Source of the DNA: JAGTVG01 sp964389805
GTDB taxonomy: Bacteria; Bacteroidota; Bacteroidia; Cytophagales; Cyclobacteriaceae
Direction of reading: 5' to 3'
DNA length: 5,566 nt
Assembly: GCA_964389805.1 (NCBI GenBank)
Contig: CAYMFU010000191.1
Span: forward strand, 1-5,566
This document shows positions 1-5,566 of the stretch, in pieces. Below the pieces are notes generated by a model that had not been told where the DNA came from, made no database searches, and was given only the letters and a program-made list of their open reading frames with translations. Each line of letters begins with the position of its first letter. Within the stretch, counting starts at the first letter, position 1. Both the position numbers and the translations under genes were made by a program.

Positions 1-1
1 A

Positions 2-562
2 AACGCTCCTGGTGGTAATGAAGCCCCGGTTGCAGTTGTCAATGCGGTGCCGATAAACGGCGATGCTCCATTAGAGGTAACCTTTACGGGCTACAACTCC
101 ACCGATGATATGGCTGTGGAAAGTTATCAATGGGACTTCAATGATGGCTCTCCTACTTCAACCGAAATGACGCCCAGTCACCGATTTATTGAAGCAGGGG
201 TTTATGAAGTTTCATTAACGGTCGGAGATGCAGAGGGTTTAACCGATACCAAAACGATTACCATAGTAGTTGTAGAAGGGACGGATAATAAAGATATTGA
301 GGGAATACTTGTAGTAAATCCAGCCAAGGAAGTTGCACAGATTCAATTGATTGATAACGGGCCGGGGAATAGAAGAGTTGTTAAAATCCATTTACATGAT
401 TCAAGCGGGCGTCTGATAGGGTTATATGATCCGCATGAAATATTTGTGCACGGTTTGTATGAGATCCCCATATCAACATTGAGCAATAATAGTATCTACT
501 TCATTGGATTTGAAATAAACAAGGGAGATCGAATCGTATTAAAATTAGTTGTAAGGAATTAA
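2..562 (+). CDS. PKD-domain protein with T9SS C-terminal sorting domain (3' end only)
   Basis: The reading frame is open from base 2, so the gene starts left of the window; the GTG at 47 lies inside the PKD domain and is not a real start. The visible 186 residues hold one PKD domain (about residues 8-91), with the typical YQWDFNDGSP core near 42-51 and a conserved GVYEVSLTV strand. A short linker follows, then a region (about 100-186) resembling the Por/T9SS type A sorting domain: VNPAK near 105, a DSSGRLIG strand, a Y-x-I-x-I-S-x-L-x-x-x-x-I-YF motif and a final basic strand ending KLVVRN. Family knowledge: such C-termini direct export across the outer membrane and attachment or release at the cell surface in Bacteroidota. 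The catalytic part, if any, is not visible. The stop lies 21 nt before the diheme cytochrome, suggesting co-transcription and perhaps a shared redox role (inference). Confidence 0.9.
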   Translation, partial: NAPGGNEAPVAVVNAVPINGDAPLEVTFTGYNSTDDMAVESYQWDFNDGSPTSTEMTPSHRFIEAGVYEVSLTVGDAEGLTDTKTITIVVVEGTDNKDIEGILVVNPAKEVAQIQLIDNGPGNRRVVKIHLHDSSGRLIGLYDPHEIFVHGLYEIPISTLSNNSIYFIGFEINKGDRIVLKLVVRN

Positions 563-583
563 GGAATAATTTATACGAGTATT

Positions 584-1852
584 ATGAAAAGAGTACGCTT
601 TCTGTTACAATATCAGTTTTTTATACTATTTCGTTTAACAAATATGTTGGGTATTATACTTTCTTTTCTGTTAATCGGAATTTATTCCTGTACACATGAC
701 CGTTCTGTAAATTCAGATGACTTTGATATAGATACCGATGGTGACGGGATAATGGATAAGCAGGAAATTTCAATCGGGACGGATAAGGACAATCCATGTG
801 ATCCTGTTCAAAATTCAGGCTATACGTCATATGACTCCTTAAATATATTATGGTCCGTTGCGGATTGCGACAACGATGGAATAAATAATTCGGATGAGCT
901 GTCAAATGCTACCAACCCTTATTTTAATGAATCCCTTTATAATCCCATTTATGCGATTCCGGAATTTTTACCAACATTGTCAGAACTTCAGCTTTTCGAG
1001 GGCAATCTTTCGGATCTTAAGTTAAATACGACCGTACAAGAATACAGCGTGAGTACACCACTTTTTATTGACTATTCCTATAAATTACGTTCTGTTGCCA
1101 TTCCAAATGGGGAGCAAATGGAGTATAATGGTGAGGGGTTGCTCTTATTTCCTGACAATACCATACTTGCCGAGACCATTTATTACTTCAATGATGAACG
1201 AGATCCTGATCTGGGTAAGAAGATCATTGAAACCAGGATGCTGATTAAAAAGAACGGGCAATGGAACTCCGGGAACTATCTTTGGAATGATGAGCAAACT
1301 GAAGCATTTTTGGATGAAGATGCGAATATGGTTCAAATAGACTGGATTGATGATCAGGGAAACGATAGAATGATTAATTATAGGGTGCTTCCTAAAACCT
1401 TATGCCTTCAATGTCATAGTAAAAATGGTAGTACCACGCCCATTGGCCCTAAACCCCGGGCATTGAATTTTATCTATAAAGGAAATAATCAAATACAATA
1501 TTTTGTAGATAACGGACTACTCACAGGTACACCGGACGTTTCACAAATTGCAGTGCTTCCAGATTGGACAGATACTAGCCTATTATTAGAGGATCGTGCA
1601 AGAGCCTACCTTGATGTAAACTGTGCACATTGTCATCAACCCGGTGGATCCTATAATATTAACTATGGAGATTCGTTCGAATTCCGTTTTGAAACTTCAT
1701 TTGAGGACAGTAACATTTATGAAGCTAGAGTGGCCATTCAGGACCGGATGAATACTCAAATACCAAGTTACTTTATGCCCTTATTAGGTACTACGGTAAT
1801 TCATGCAGAAGGGGTAGCCCTTATTGACGCATATATTGAATCATTGGAGTAA
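584..1852 (+). CDS. SO2930-family diheme c-type cytochrome lipoprotein with TSP3-like repeats
   Basis: This is a 422-residue exported lipoprotein. A basic N-terminus (MKRVRF) and a hydrophobic stretch lead to a lipobox-like IYSC with Cys36 as the likely lipidated residue. Starting at Met21 would leave a signal with no positive charge, so 584 is preferred. Two calcium-binding thrombospondin type 3-like motifs follow: DTDGDGI (50-56) and DCDNDGI (94-100). The rest matches my memory of the SO2930/TIGR03806 family: LSELQLFEGNLSDL (132-145), TPLFIDYSYKLR (158-169), YLWNDEQTEAFL (232-243), PIGPKPRALN (286-295). Two haem sites are visible, CLQCH (274-278) and CAHCH (347-351), with Met398 in YFMPL a candidate distal ligand, then HAEGVALI near the end. 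The family's exact reaction is not established. Known partners are usually parallel beta-helix proteins; here the visible upstream neighbour is a PKD/T9SS protein. An electron-transfer role in the envelope is likely (inference). Confidence 0.9.
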   Translation: MKRVRFLLQYQFFILFRLTNMLGIILSFLLIGIYSCTHDRSVNSDDFDIDTDGDGIMDKQEISIGTDKDNPCDPVQNSGYTSYDSLNILWSVADCDNDGINNSDELSNATNPYFNESLYNPIYAIPEFLPTLSELQLFEGNLSDLKLNTTVQEYSVSTPLFIDYSYKLRSVAIPNGEQMEYNGEGLLLFPDNTILAETIYYFNDERDPDLGKKIIETRMLIKKNGQWNSGNYLWNDEQTEAFLDEDANMVQIDWIDDQGNDRMINYRVLPKTLCLQCHSKNGSTTPIGPKPRALNFIYKGNNQIQYFVDNGLLTGTPDVSQIAVLPDWTDTSLLLEDRARAYLDVNCAHCHQPGGSYNINYGDSFEFRFETSFEDSNIYEARVAIQDRMNTQIPSYFMPLLGTTVIHAEGVALIDAYIESLE

Positions 1853-1859
1853 TTGGTTA

Positions 1860-1874
1860 TGGTTTGTCAAACCA
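1860..1874. repeat. Perfect 7-1-7 inverted repeat between the two + strand cytochrome genes
   Basis: The arms TGGTTTG and CAAACCA flank a single T, beginning 8 nt after the diheme cytochrome stop codon. In RNA it could fold as a 6-bp stem with a GTC loop. A competing stem is possible between TTGGTT (1853-1858) and AACCAA (1870-1875). No T-run follows, so it is not a standard intrinsic terminator. It could be a protein-binding dyad, an RNA processing or stabilising hairpin, or chance. Confidence 0.5.
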
Positions 1875-1934
1875 AATATATCCTATATGAAATCTGTAAA
1901 ATATGACCTTAAGTTTATACTAAAAAATTTCTTT

Positions 1935-2345
1935 ATGATGAAAATAAAGTTTTTAGGTTTCGGCACAGTACTAGTAGTAAGTTTTGCCCTGTTATCAATG
2001 ACAATTATTAAATCGAATGAACAAGACCCCTGGGAAGTTCCTGCTGACTATAAAAATATGAAAAATCCTTATGCCAGCGTCGCAGATGATGAACAAATTG
2101 GGGAGGAACTATATGGGATGTATTGTCAAGCCTGCCATGGTATTAATGGGAAGGGAGACGGAGTAAATGCAGAATTAACAAATACACCGGTCACAAATTT
2201 TACGCTGTCTTCTTTCAAAAATCAATCAGACGGAAGTCTGTATTATAAAGTAATCACTGGCAGAAATGATATGGTAAGTTTTCAATTAATCATACCGGAA
2301 GAGGAAGATCTGTGGATGGTTATTAATTATATAAAAAACTTGTAG
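1935..2345 (+). CDS. Small monoheme cytochrome c, periplasmic or membrane-anchored
   Basis: Read from the ATG at 1935 this is 136 residues, the usual size for small class I-like cytochromes of Bacteroidota. An N-terminal signal or anchor (about residues 3-25: KIKFLGFG then a hydrophobic run) precedes a conserved lead-in, DPWEVPADYKNMKNP (31-45). The haem site is CQACHG (64-69), followed by GKGDG (72-76), a common cytochrome c feature. Met113 in GRNDMVSF is the likely distal ligand; related proteins usually have MP here, so the proline is replaced. The C-terminal helix EEEDLWMVINYIKNL is typical. No lipobox is present, so it is either cleaved and soluble or held by an uncleaved anchor. The ATG at 1938 is equally possible, and one at 1887 would add 16 residues before the signal; the TTG at 1824 overlaps the previous gene and is unlikely. 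It probably shuttles electrons for the diheme cytochrome upstream (inference). Confidence 0.88.
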   Translation: MMKIKFLGFGTVLVVSFALLSMTIIKSNEQDPWEVPADYKNMKNPYASVADDEQIGEELYGMYCQACHGINGKGDGVNAELTNTPVTNFTLSSFKNQSDGSLYYKVITGRNDMVSFQLIIPEEEDLWMVINYIKNL

Positions 2346-2423
2346 TAAATAGTTGATTATACTTTTTCTGATTTATTTTTCAAAAGTTGCGATGATTTAT
2401 TGCTCTTCTCCTTGAATATGGAC

Positions 2424-3284
2424 CTATTTAAATTTGTAGACTCTTGTTATATTAAATCCGATTAAAATATCACCTTCGAAAAATTTATTTTGGTTGAACA
2501 CATAATTTTGTTGTGAAACAATACCATTATAATTGGATATGAAGAGCTGAAAGGCGTGGCCCAAAGTTGCAAATTCTACTCCGATACTAAATCCTGGTTC
2601 AGGATCAGCATCAAGTACCTCATCATTCAGATGATGAGTAAACGGGAGACTGAAATCTACCAGGATAGATCCTTGCTTGCTTATTTTATATCGTCCACCC
2701 ACTGATATGCCAAACACGTCATTGTTCATTCTGTATTCCACATAATTATAATGAGATAAACTAGGTGCAATTTGCAATGAAAAATCAGGACTAAATCTCC
2801 TTGCAATGATTATTTGATGGAAAAAGGAAAATCTATCTTGGTCAAATTCAAAATTTTCTTTTTCTTGGGTGTCAATTGCAAAATTTCCATAGTAGGACAC
2901 ATTTACGGGAACCTTGTCCGAACGCGTTTGGCGTAATATACCGACTTTCAAATTAAAATCTTGCAGAAGATTAAATTTAGTGATTCCAAAACCAATTGTC
3001 CACCTGTCATGAACGGCATATGTTAACCCAAGTCGGATGTTTGAAGCTCCAAAAATCCCGGCATAATCTTTTTCTCCTGAATTTAATAGGCCAAATCTAT
3101 GCTTTATCCCCAGCTCCATACTATTTTTTGTAAATAACACATTGGTTGGATTATCAATGATGAAGGAACTTTTGAAGGCAGGACGTTGAGGTTTTTCGGG
3201 AATTGTATCTTTTTTTACTTCTTGTGAAACAATCAATAATGGTAACATGGAGATAGCAAAAAAAATTATTTTAATACATTTCAT
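2424..3284 (-). CDS. DUF5777-family outer-membrane beta-barrel protein
   Basis: This 286-residue protein has a signal peptide (about 1-20, ending LLIVS before QEVKKD) and then alternating amphipathic strands typical of an outer-membrane barrel. It matches my memory of the Bacteroidota family DUF5777: a conserved opening FIIDNPTNVLFTKNSMELGI (41-60) with KHRFG (61-65), SNIRLGLTY (81-89), IGFGITKFNLLQDFNLK (97-113), VPVNVSYYGNFAID (125-138), HAFQLFISN (243-251), YVFNQNKFFEGD (261-272), and the terminal strand IGFNITRVYKF. The C-terminal aromatic residue near the end suits recognition by the BAM machinery. The family has no proven function. It begins 17 nt after the stop of the cytochrome lipoprotein on the same strand, so the two are very likely co-transcribed and may act together at the outer membrane (inference). 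Cys3 lies in the signal's n-region and is not a lipobox. Confidence 0.87.
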   Translation of the reverse strand: MKCIKIIFFAISMLPLLIVSQEVKKDTIPEKPQRPAFKSSFIIDNPTNVLFTKNSMELGIKHRFGLLNSGEKDYAGIFGASNIRLGLTYAVHDRWTIGFGITKFNLLQDFNLKVGILRQTRSDKVPVNVSYYGNFAIDTQEKENFEFDQDRFSFFHQIIIARRFSPDFSLQIAPSLSHYNYVEYRMNNDVFGISVGGRYKISKQGSILVDFSLPFTHHLNDEVLDADPEPGFSIGVEFATLGHAFQLFISNYNGIVSQQNYVFNQNKFFEGDILIGFNITRVYKFK

Positions 3285-3301
3285 GTCTCTCGTATTGAAG
3301 A

Positions 3302-3685
3302 TTAATTATTTAAAGCCCCTTGCTCAATCCAGTTTTTGACTAAAATTATATCCGAAACTGGCAAACTGCCACTTGGGGGCATTATACTGGGATTTCCAAG
3401 AAGTCTTTGATATAATTGGCTGGCATCTTTATCATTCGCAATTATATAAATACCATTGGTAATACTATTATATGAATTATCTTCTGTAAGATCCGGAGGT
3501 GATACAAGGATGGGATGACATGAAGTACAATTGTTGGTGAAAATAGGCTGAATGTCAAATTCAAAGGAAACCACATTATTATCATCAGCTGTTTCCGGTA
3601 AACCTTCGTCATAATAACAACCGGATAAAAAAAGTATCAGAATTGTTGTAGCGCCCCGGCTTATTAATCTTGGTATTTTTTTCAT
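3302..3685 (-). CDS. Monoheme c-type cytochrome lipoprotein
   Basis: From the ATG at 3685 this is a 127-residue lipoprotein. Basic residues (KKIPRLISR) are followed by a hydrophobic stretch and a clear lipobox, LSGC, with Cys23 lipidated. The frame is open upstream to an ATG at 3760, but that would put 25 unconserved residues before the signal, so 3685 is chosen. After the Cys comes YYDEGLPE, with acidic residues at the positions used in Bacteroidota surface-export signals, so surface exposure is possible. The body is a short cytochrome: FEFDIQPIFTNNCTSCH, with the haem site CTSCH at 53-57, then IMPPSGSLP with Met102 as likely distal ligand, and the final helix IILVKNWIEQGALNN. This arrangement resembles small cytochrome lipoproteins often seen in Bacteroidota. 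It precedes the DUF5777 barrel in a two-gene operon; electron transfer at or across the outer membrane is an inference. Confidence 0.88.
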   Translation of the reverse strand: MKKIPRLISRGATTILILFLSGCYYDEGLPETADDNNVVSFEFDIQPIFTNNCTSCHPILVSPPDLTEDNSYNSITNGIYIIANDKDASQLYQRLLGNPSIMPPSGSLPVSDIILVKNWIEQGALNN

Positions 3686-3925
3686 AATGGGAAATTTAAA
3701 CTGTAAAAAAAAACGGTATGCAAGATTATATTTGGAAACTGAAAGTTTAATTTCTCTCATTGGCTGATTTCATCTAAATGTTTTTCTTTGAATATTAATG
3801 TCAATAATGTTTTAGTACTGTTTGTTATGGTTGCATGGTTAAATATTACGATACCAAAAGGAAAATCGCAAATGGTGTAGAAGCAGGTGTCTAATCATGT
3901 GGTATCTCTATTTAAAAATCTACAT

Positions 3926-4066
3926 CTAATTTAAGTGTGCAACTTGATCCGGTAAATTCTTTTTTACTAATAAATCTGTTGTACTAGTGCCACCATTAGT
4001 ATCAAAACGGTTTTGACAATCACAATCGCCAGGTCTGGTAATAGGCGCACGGGTACATTTAACAGG
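3926..4066 (-). pseudogene. Possible gene remnant: 46-codon open frame without a start
   Basis: A stop-to-stop open frame of 46 sense codons with no ATG. Its translation has a protein-like composition, with segments such as RPGDCDCQNRFDTNGG and LLVKKNLPDQVAHLN, and it stands out from the stop-rich surroundings. This could be a leftover of a decayed gene or simply chance. I recognise no family. Low confidence. Confidence 0.15.
4002..4016. repeat. Perfect 7-1-7 inverted repeat TCAAAAC-G-GTTTTGA
   Basis: A 15-nt perfect dyad about 315 nt upstream of the cytochrome lipoprotein start. Its form suits a dimeric DNA-binding protein, but no regulator is encoded in the window and the distance from the gene is large. 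No T-run follows, so it is not a terminator. It may be chance in AT-rich DNA. Confidence 0.3.
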
Positions 4067-4212
4067 CTAAACTTGAGATAAATTTAGTCCGCTATAAATT
4101 TAGGATCATATAAAGTCCTAATTCATGATTTTTATCATAGTTGAAGAAACCGGGATTATGTTGAAAGGAGCGGGTTTTGTTTTTTTTATTTATCCATTAT
4201 TAACTCTAAACC

Positions 4213-4243
4213 TCACTGTAAAAATCAGCTAAGCTGTCAGTGA
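4213..4243 (-). terminator. Nested inverted repeat, possible terminator of the 4281-5123 lipoprotein gene
   Basis: Outer arms TCACTG (4213-4218) and CAGTGA (4238-4243) enclose a perfect inner dyad CAGCT-A-AGCTG (4226-4236). Read on the - strand, the inner hairpin is followed directly by ATTTTTA, as in a weak intrinsic terminator, about 40 nt past the lipoprotein stop codon. The inner stem is only 4-5 bp, so termination strength is doubtful. The outer and inner stems could alternatively form one longer nested structure. Confidence 0.35.
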
Positions 4244-4280
4244 ATCTAATAGTCCCTAAAAATAAACTTATCGTCAAGCT

Positions 4281-5123
4281 CTAGTTCCCACATTCAATTG
4301 CACTATCGGCCATTGCCCCGGAAGTGACCTCGTCAAGACTATAGGAATCCTGAAACAATACGAATTTATCAATAGCATGACCCGAGGAGCGGGCCGAAAT
4401 TTCCATAGAATATTCACCGGGACTGTCAAATGTCACATAGATATTATGTCCATTGTTGTCAAAGGTTAGCGCCTGCCATTTAAAGCTTAAATCACTCCCG
4501 CCTCGGTATACTTTAAACCACCCATCTGCACCGGCACCTTCAGGATTAGGTGTTTTACCGCTGCCTGTAGGATATACGATGCTCGTTCCATTTTGGGCAA
4601 AGAAATCATCGGCATCTGGAAATCGCAACCAACTATCGTTATGATCCGTTCCATTACTACCTATAGTAACTGAAGAATTCCAGACAAATTCATAAGTTCC
4701 GGGATTGGTTATCACAATTTTAAAGGTGGCAAGGCCGTTACCCGGATTACCGAGATACTGTTGGCCACCCCAAACGATATAACCCTCTCCGCTGTATCCG
4801 GCTTCCATGGTGTCAATTTCCCAGGGACTTGAGTAATTATTTTTTTCAATTTCTGCCAGTATATATCCCTCTGATTCGAGAAAAACATAGTCTTGCGGAT
4901 CACAGGCAGAATCTGTTCCCTCACCTGAACTTCCTCCTGTCTCCCCTTCTCCACTATTACCGGAATCAGCACCACCACTATTTCCCTCTTCGGGCGAATC
5001 GTCTTCAGAAGAACTGTTCTCTTCAGTACTGTTCTGCTCCATTGATAAAGTGTCCTCCGTACAACTTAATAGGCCAAAAAGTAGCAGGGAGAGGTATAGG
5101 AGTTTTAGCGATCTGGAATTCAT
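4281..5123 (-). CDS. Lipoprotein with acidic Ser/Gly linker and carbohydrate-binding-like beta-sandwich domain
   Basis: From the ATG at 5123 the protein has 280 residues; a TTG two codons earlier is a weaker start. The signal MNSRSLKLLYL plus hydrophobic run ends in the lipobox GLLSC, with Cys21 lipidated and followed by TEDT, acidic near the Cys as in possible surface-export signals. Residues 28-73 are a low-complexity linker rich in Ser, Glu, Asp and Gly. The remainder (about 79-258) is one globular beta-rich domain: FLESEGYILAEIE (81-93), GYSGEGYIVWGG (109-120), NPGTYEFVWNS (140-150), HNDSWLRFPDADDFF (161-175), YPTGSGKTPNPEG (184-196), GWFKVY (201-206), IYVTFDSPGEYSMEISARS (228-246), HAIDKFVL (249-256). 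I recall similar modules, of CBM/galactose-binding-like type, attached to Bacteroidota sugar-active enzymes. No catalytic domain is present. Cys74 and Cys278 could form a disulfide. A glycan-binding surface role is inference. Confidence 0.8.
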   Translation of the reverse strand: MNSRSLKLLYLSLLLFGLLSCTEDTLSMEQNSTEENSSSEDDSPEEGNSGGADSGNSGEGETGGSSGEGTDSACDPQDYVFLESEGYILAEIEKNNYSSPWEIDTMEAGYSGEGYIVWGGQQYLGNPGNGLATFKIVITNPGTYEFVWNSSVTIGSNGTDHNDSWLRFPDADDFFAQNGTSIVYPTGSGKTPNPEGAGADGWFKVYRGGSDLSFKWQALTFDNNGHNIYVTFDSPGEYSMEISARSSGHAIDKFVLFQDSYSLDEVTSGAMADSAIECGN

Positions 5124-5566
5124 GAACAAAGGGTTTAGAAATTGTGTATGTTATTTAATTTCGAACGGGTAGTGCAATTTTTTATTGCTAGGTCAGGACA
5201 GCATTCGATGAAATACCATGGATTCCATTGTATTTCTAATTGATTTATGGCTCATAATCAAGTACTTCACCCTCTTACTAAAAGTCCTGAGTGCTTGCAG
5301 ATGGTTTTATCCCGGGCTACCAAATATGACTATTGAGGCGATAATGATTGCCACCTTAATCAATTGTGATAGACTGTTGTCTTTTCTATTAGAATTCGTT
5401 CGTTTACATGTTACTCCTAATCCCAATGGTGGCATGCAATCAGCTCATAACTAAGTAATTACGTAATTTTGTTACAAATTCAATTTAAAAAACGGTCATT
5501 TGCGGCCTATGCAGATTGTCCTCAAAAAAAGCAGGTCTTACACCCACTTTTCTGTTAATAAAACGA
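5124..5566. other. Right-end stretch with no convincing gene
   Basis: About 440 nt upstream of the leftward lipoprotein gene, which should contain its promoter; I saw no clear TAnnTTTG element on that strand. It holds a short inverted repeat GCAAT-TTTTT-ATTGC (5174-5188), a 12-nt palindrome (5457-5468) and a + strand promoter-like motif. The 78-codon + frame (5218-5454) and a 42-codon - frame (5307-5435) overlap each other; neither has a ribosome-binding site or recognisable family. Confidence 0.65.
5457..5471 (+). promoter_or_regulatory. 12-nt palindrome overlapping a TAnnTTTG promoter-like motif
   Basis: AATTACGTAATT (5457-5468) is a perfect palindrome. It overlaps TAATTTTG (5464-5471), which fits the Bacteroidota -7 consensus TAnnTTTG and would fire rightward, out of the window. 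No TTG is present at the expected -33 position, which weakens the call. An operator overlapping a promoter for a gene beyond 5566 is possible but unproven. Confidence 0.25.

Larger units (their letters stand above)
3686..4280. other. Gene-free stretch upstream of the cytochrome lipoprotein operon
   Basis: Nearly 600 nt without a convincing gene. It should hold the promoter of the leftward cytochrome lipoprotein/DUF5777 operon and the transcript end of the leftward lipoprotein at 4281. I found no clear TAnnTTTG-type Bacteroidota promoter on the - strand. It contains a stop-to-stop open frame on the - strand (3926-4066), a 15-nt dyad (4002-4016), a 10-nt direct repeat ATAAATTTAG (4078-4087 and 4094-4103) and a nested inverted repeat (4213-4243). 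Tiny + strand ORFs at 3835-3894 and 4158-4232 are not supported as genes. Confidence 0.7.

Noticed and set aside
47..562. GTG at 47 as the start of the PKD gene
   Set aside because: The frame is open to base 2 and the PKD domain begins before 47; the gene is cut by the window edge.
1824..1934. TTG start at 1824 for the small cytochrome c
   Set aside because: It overlaps the previous coding sequence and adds residues before a complete signal peptide; ATG at 1935/1938 is better, with 1887 as an alternative.
2346..2423. Bidirectional terminator between the convergent operons
   Set aside because: Only a weak A/T-only stem (ACTTTT 2361-2366 with AAAAGT 2382-2387, 15-nt loop) is visible; there is no G+C-rich hairpin with a T-run.
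3686..3760. ATG at 3760 as the start of the cytochrome lipoprotein
   Set aside because: It would place 25 extra residues before a normal lipoprotein signal that starts at the ATG at 3685.
3835..3894. 19-codon + strand ORF beginning MVKYYDTKRK
   Set aside because: Too short and unsupported by any start signal or homology I recognise.
4144..4192. Intrinsic terminator on the + strand (AAACC with GGTTT, then a T-run at about 4180-4188)
   Set aside because: The stem is 5 bp with a mismatch and a large loop, and no + strand gene ends nearby.
4158..4232. 24-codon + strand ORF encoding a hydrophobic peptide (MLKGAGFVFFIYPLL)
   Set aside because: The hydrophobicity comes from a T-run; there is no supporting context, and it overlaps the nested inverted repeat.
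5307..5435. 42-codon - strand ORF with a hydrophobic C-terminal segment (LIKVAIIIASIVIFG)
   Set aside because: It resembles a small membrane peptide, but it has no ribosome-binding site, overlaps the other ORF and has no known family; kept only as a note.
5218..5454. 78-residue + strand ORF
   Set aside because: Hydrophobic and compositionally odd, with no ribosome-binding site and no recognisable family; likely chance in non-coding DNA.
1..5566. CRISPR array, tRNA, rRNA or insertion sequence
   Set aside because: No regularly spaced repeats, cloverleaf-like segments, transposase coding sequence or terminal inverted repeats were seen on either strand.

Overview
The window is AT-rich bacterial DNA that looks like a member of the Bacteroidota, most likely a (marine) flavobacterium. 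The evidence is a PKD domain followed by a type IX secretion (T9SS) C-terminal sorting domain, a DUF5777-type outer-membrane beta-barrel, three lipoprotein signal peptides, and weak or absent Shine-Dalgarno sequences. No exact species can be named from this sequence alone.

Left block, + strand (2-2345): the 3' end of a secreted PKD/T9SS protein; 21 nt later a diheme c-type cytochrome lipoprotein of the SO2930 (TIGR03806-like) family, with calcium-binding thrombospondin type 3-like repeats at its N-terminus; then, after a gap of about 80 nt holding a perfect 7-1-7 inverted repeat, a small monoheme cytochrome c. These three probably form one transcription unit, with the third possibly separable.

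Middle block, - strand (2424-3685), convergent with the first: a monoheme cytochrome lipoprotein, then 17 nt downstream a DUF5777 beta-barrel outer-membrane protein. Together the two blocks give four CxxCH haem sites on three exported proteins, plus an outer-membrane barrel and a secreted protein. This suggests an envelope redox module (inference).

Right block (3686-5566): a gene-free stretch of nearly 600 nt with several inverted repeats and a possible gene remnant; then a - strand lipoprotein with an acidic Ser/Glu/Gly-rich linker and a beta-sandwich, carbohydrate-binding-like domain; then about 440 nt with no convincing gene. This block has no visible functional link to the cytochromes.

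The most interesting points are the paired cytochrome clusters around an outer-membrane barrel, the SO2930-family protein beside a PKD/T9SS protein rather than the beta-helix partner usual for that family, and the dyad symmetries between genes.
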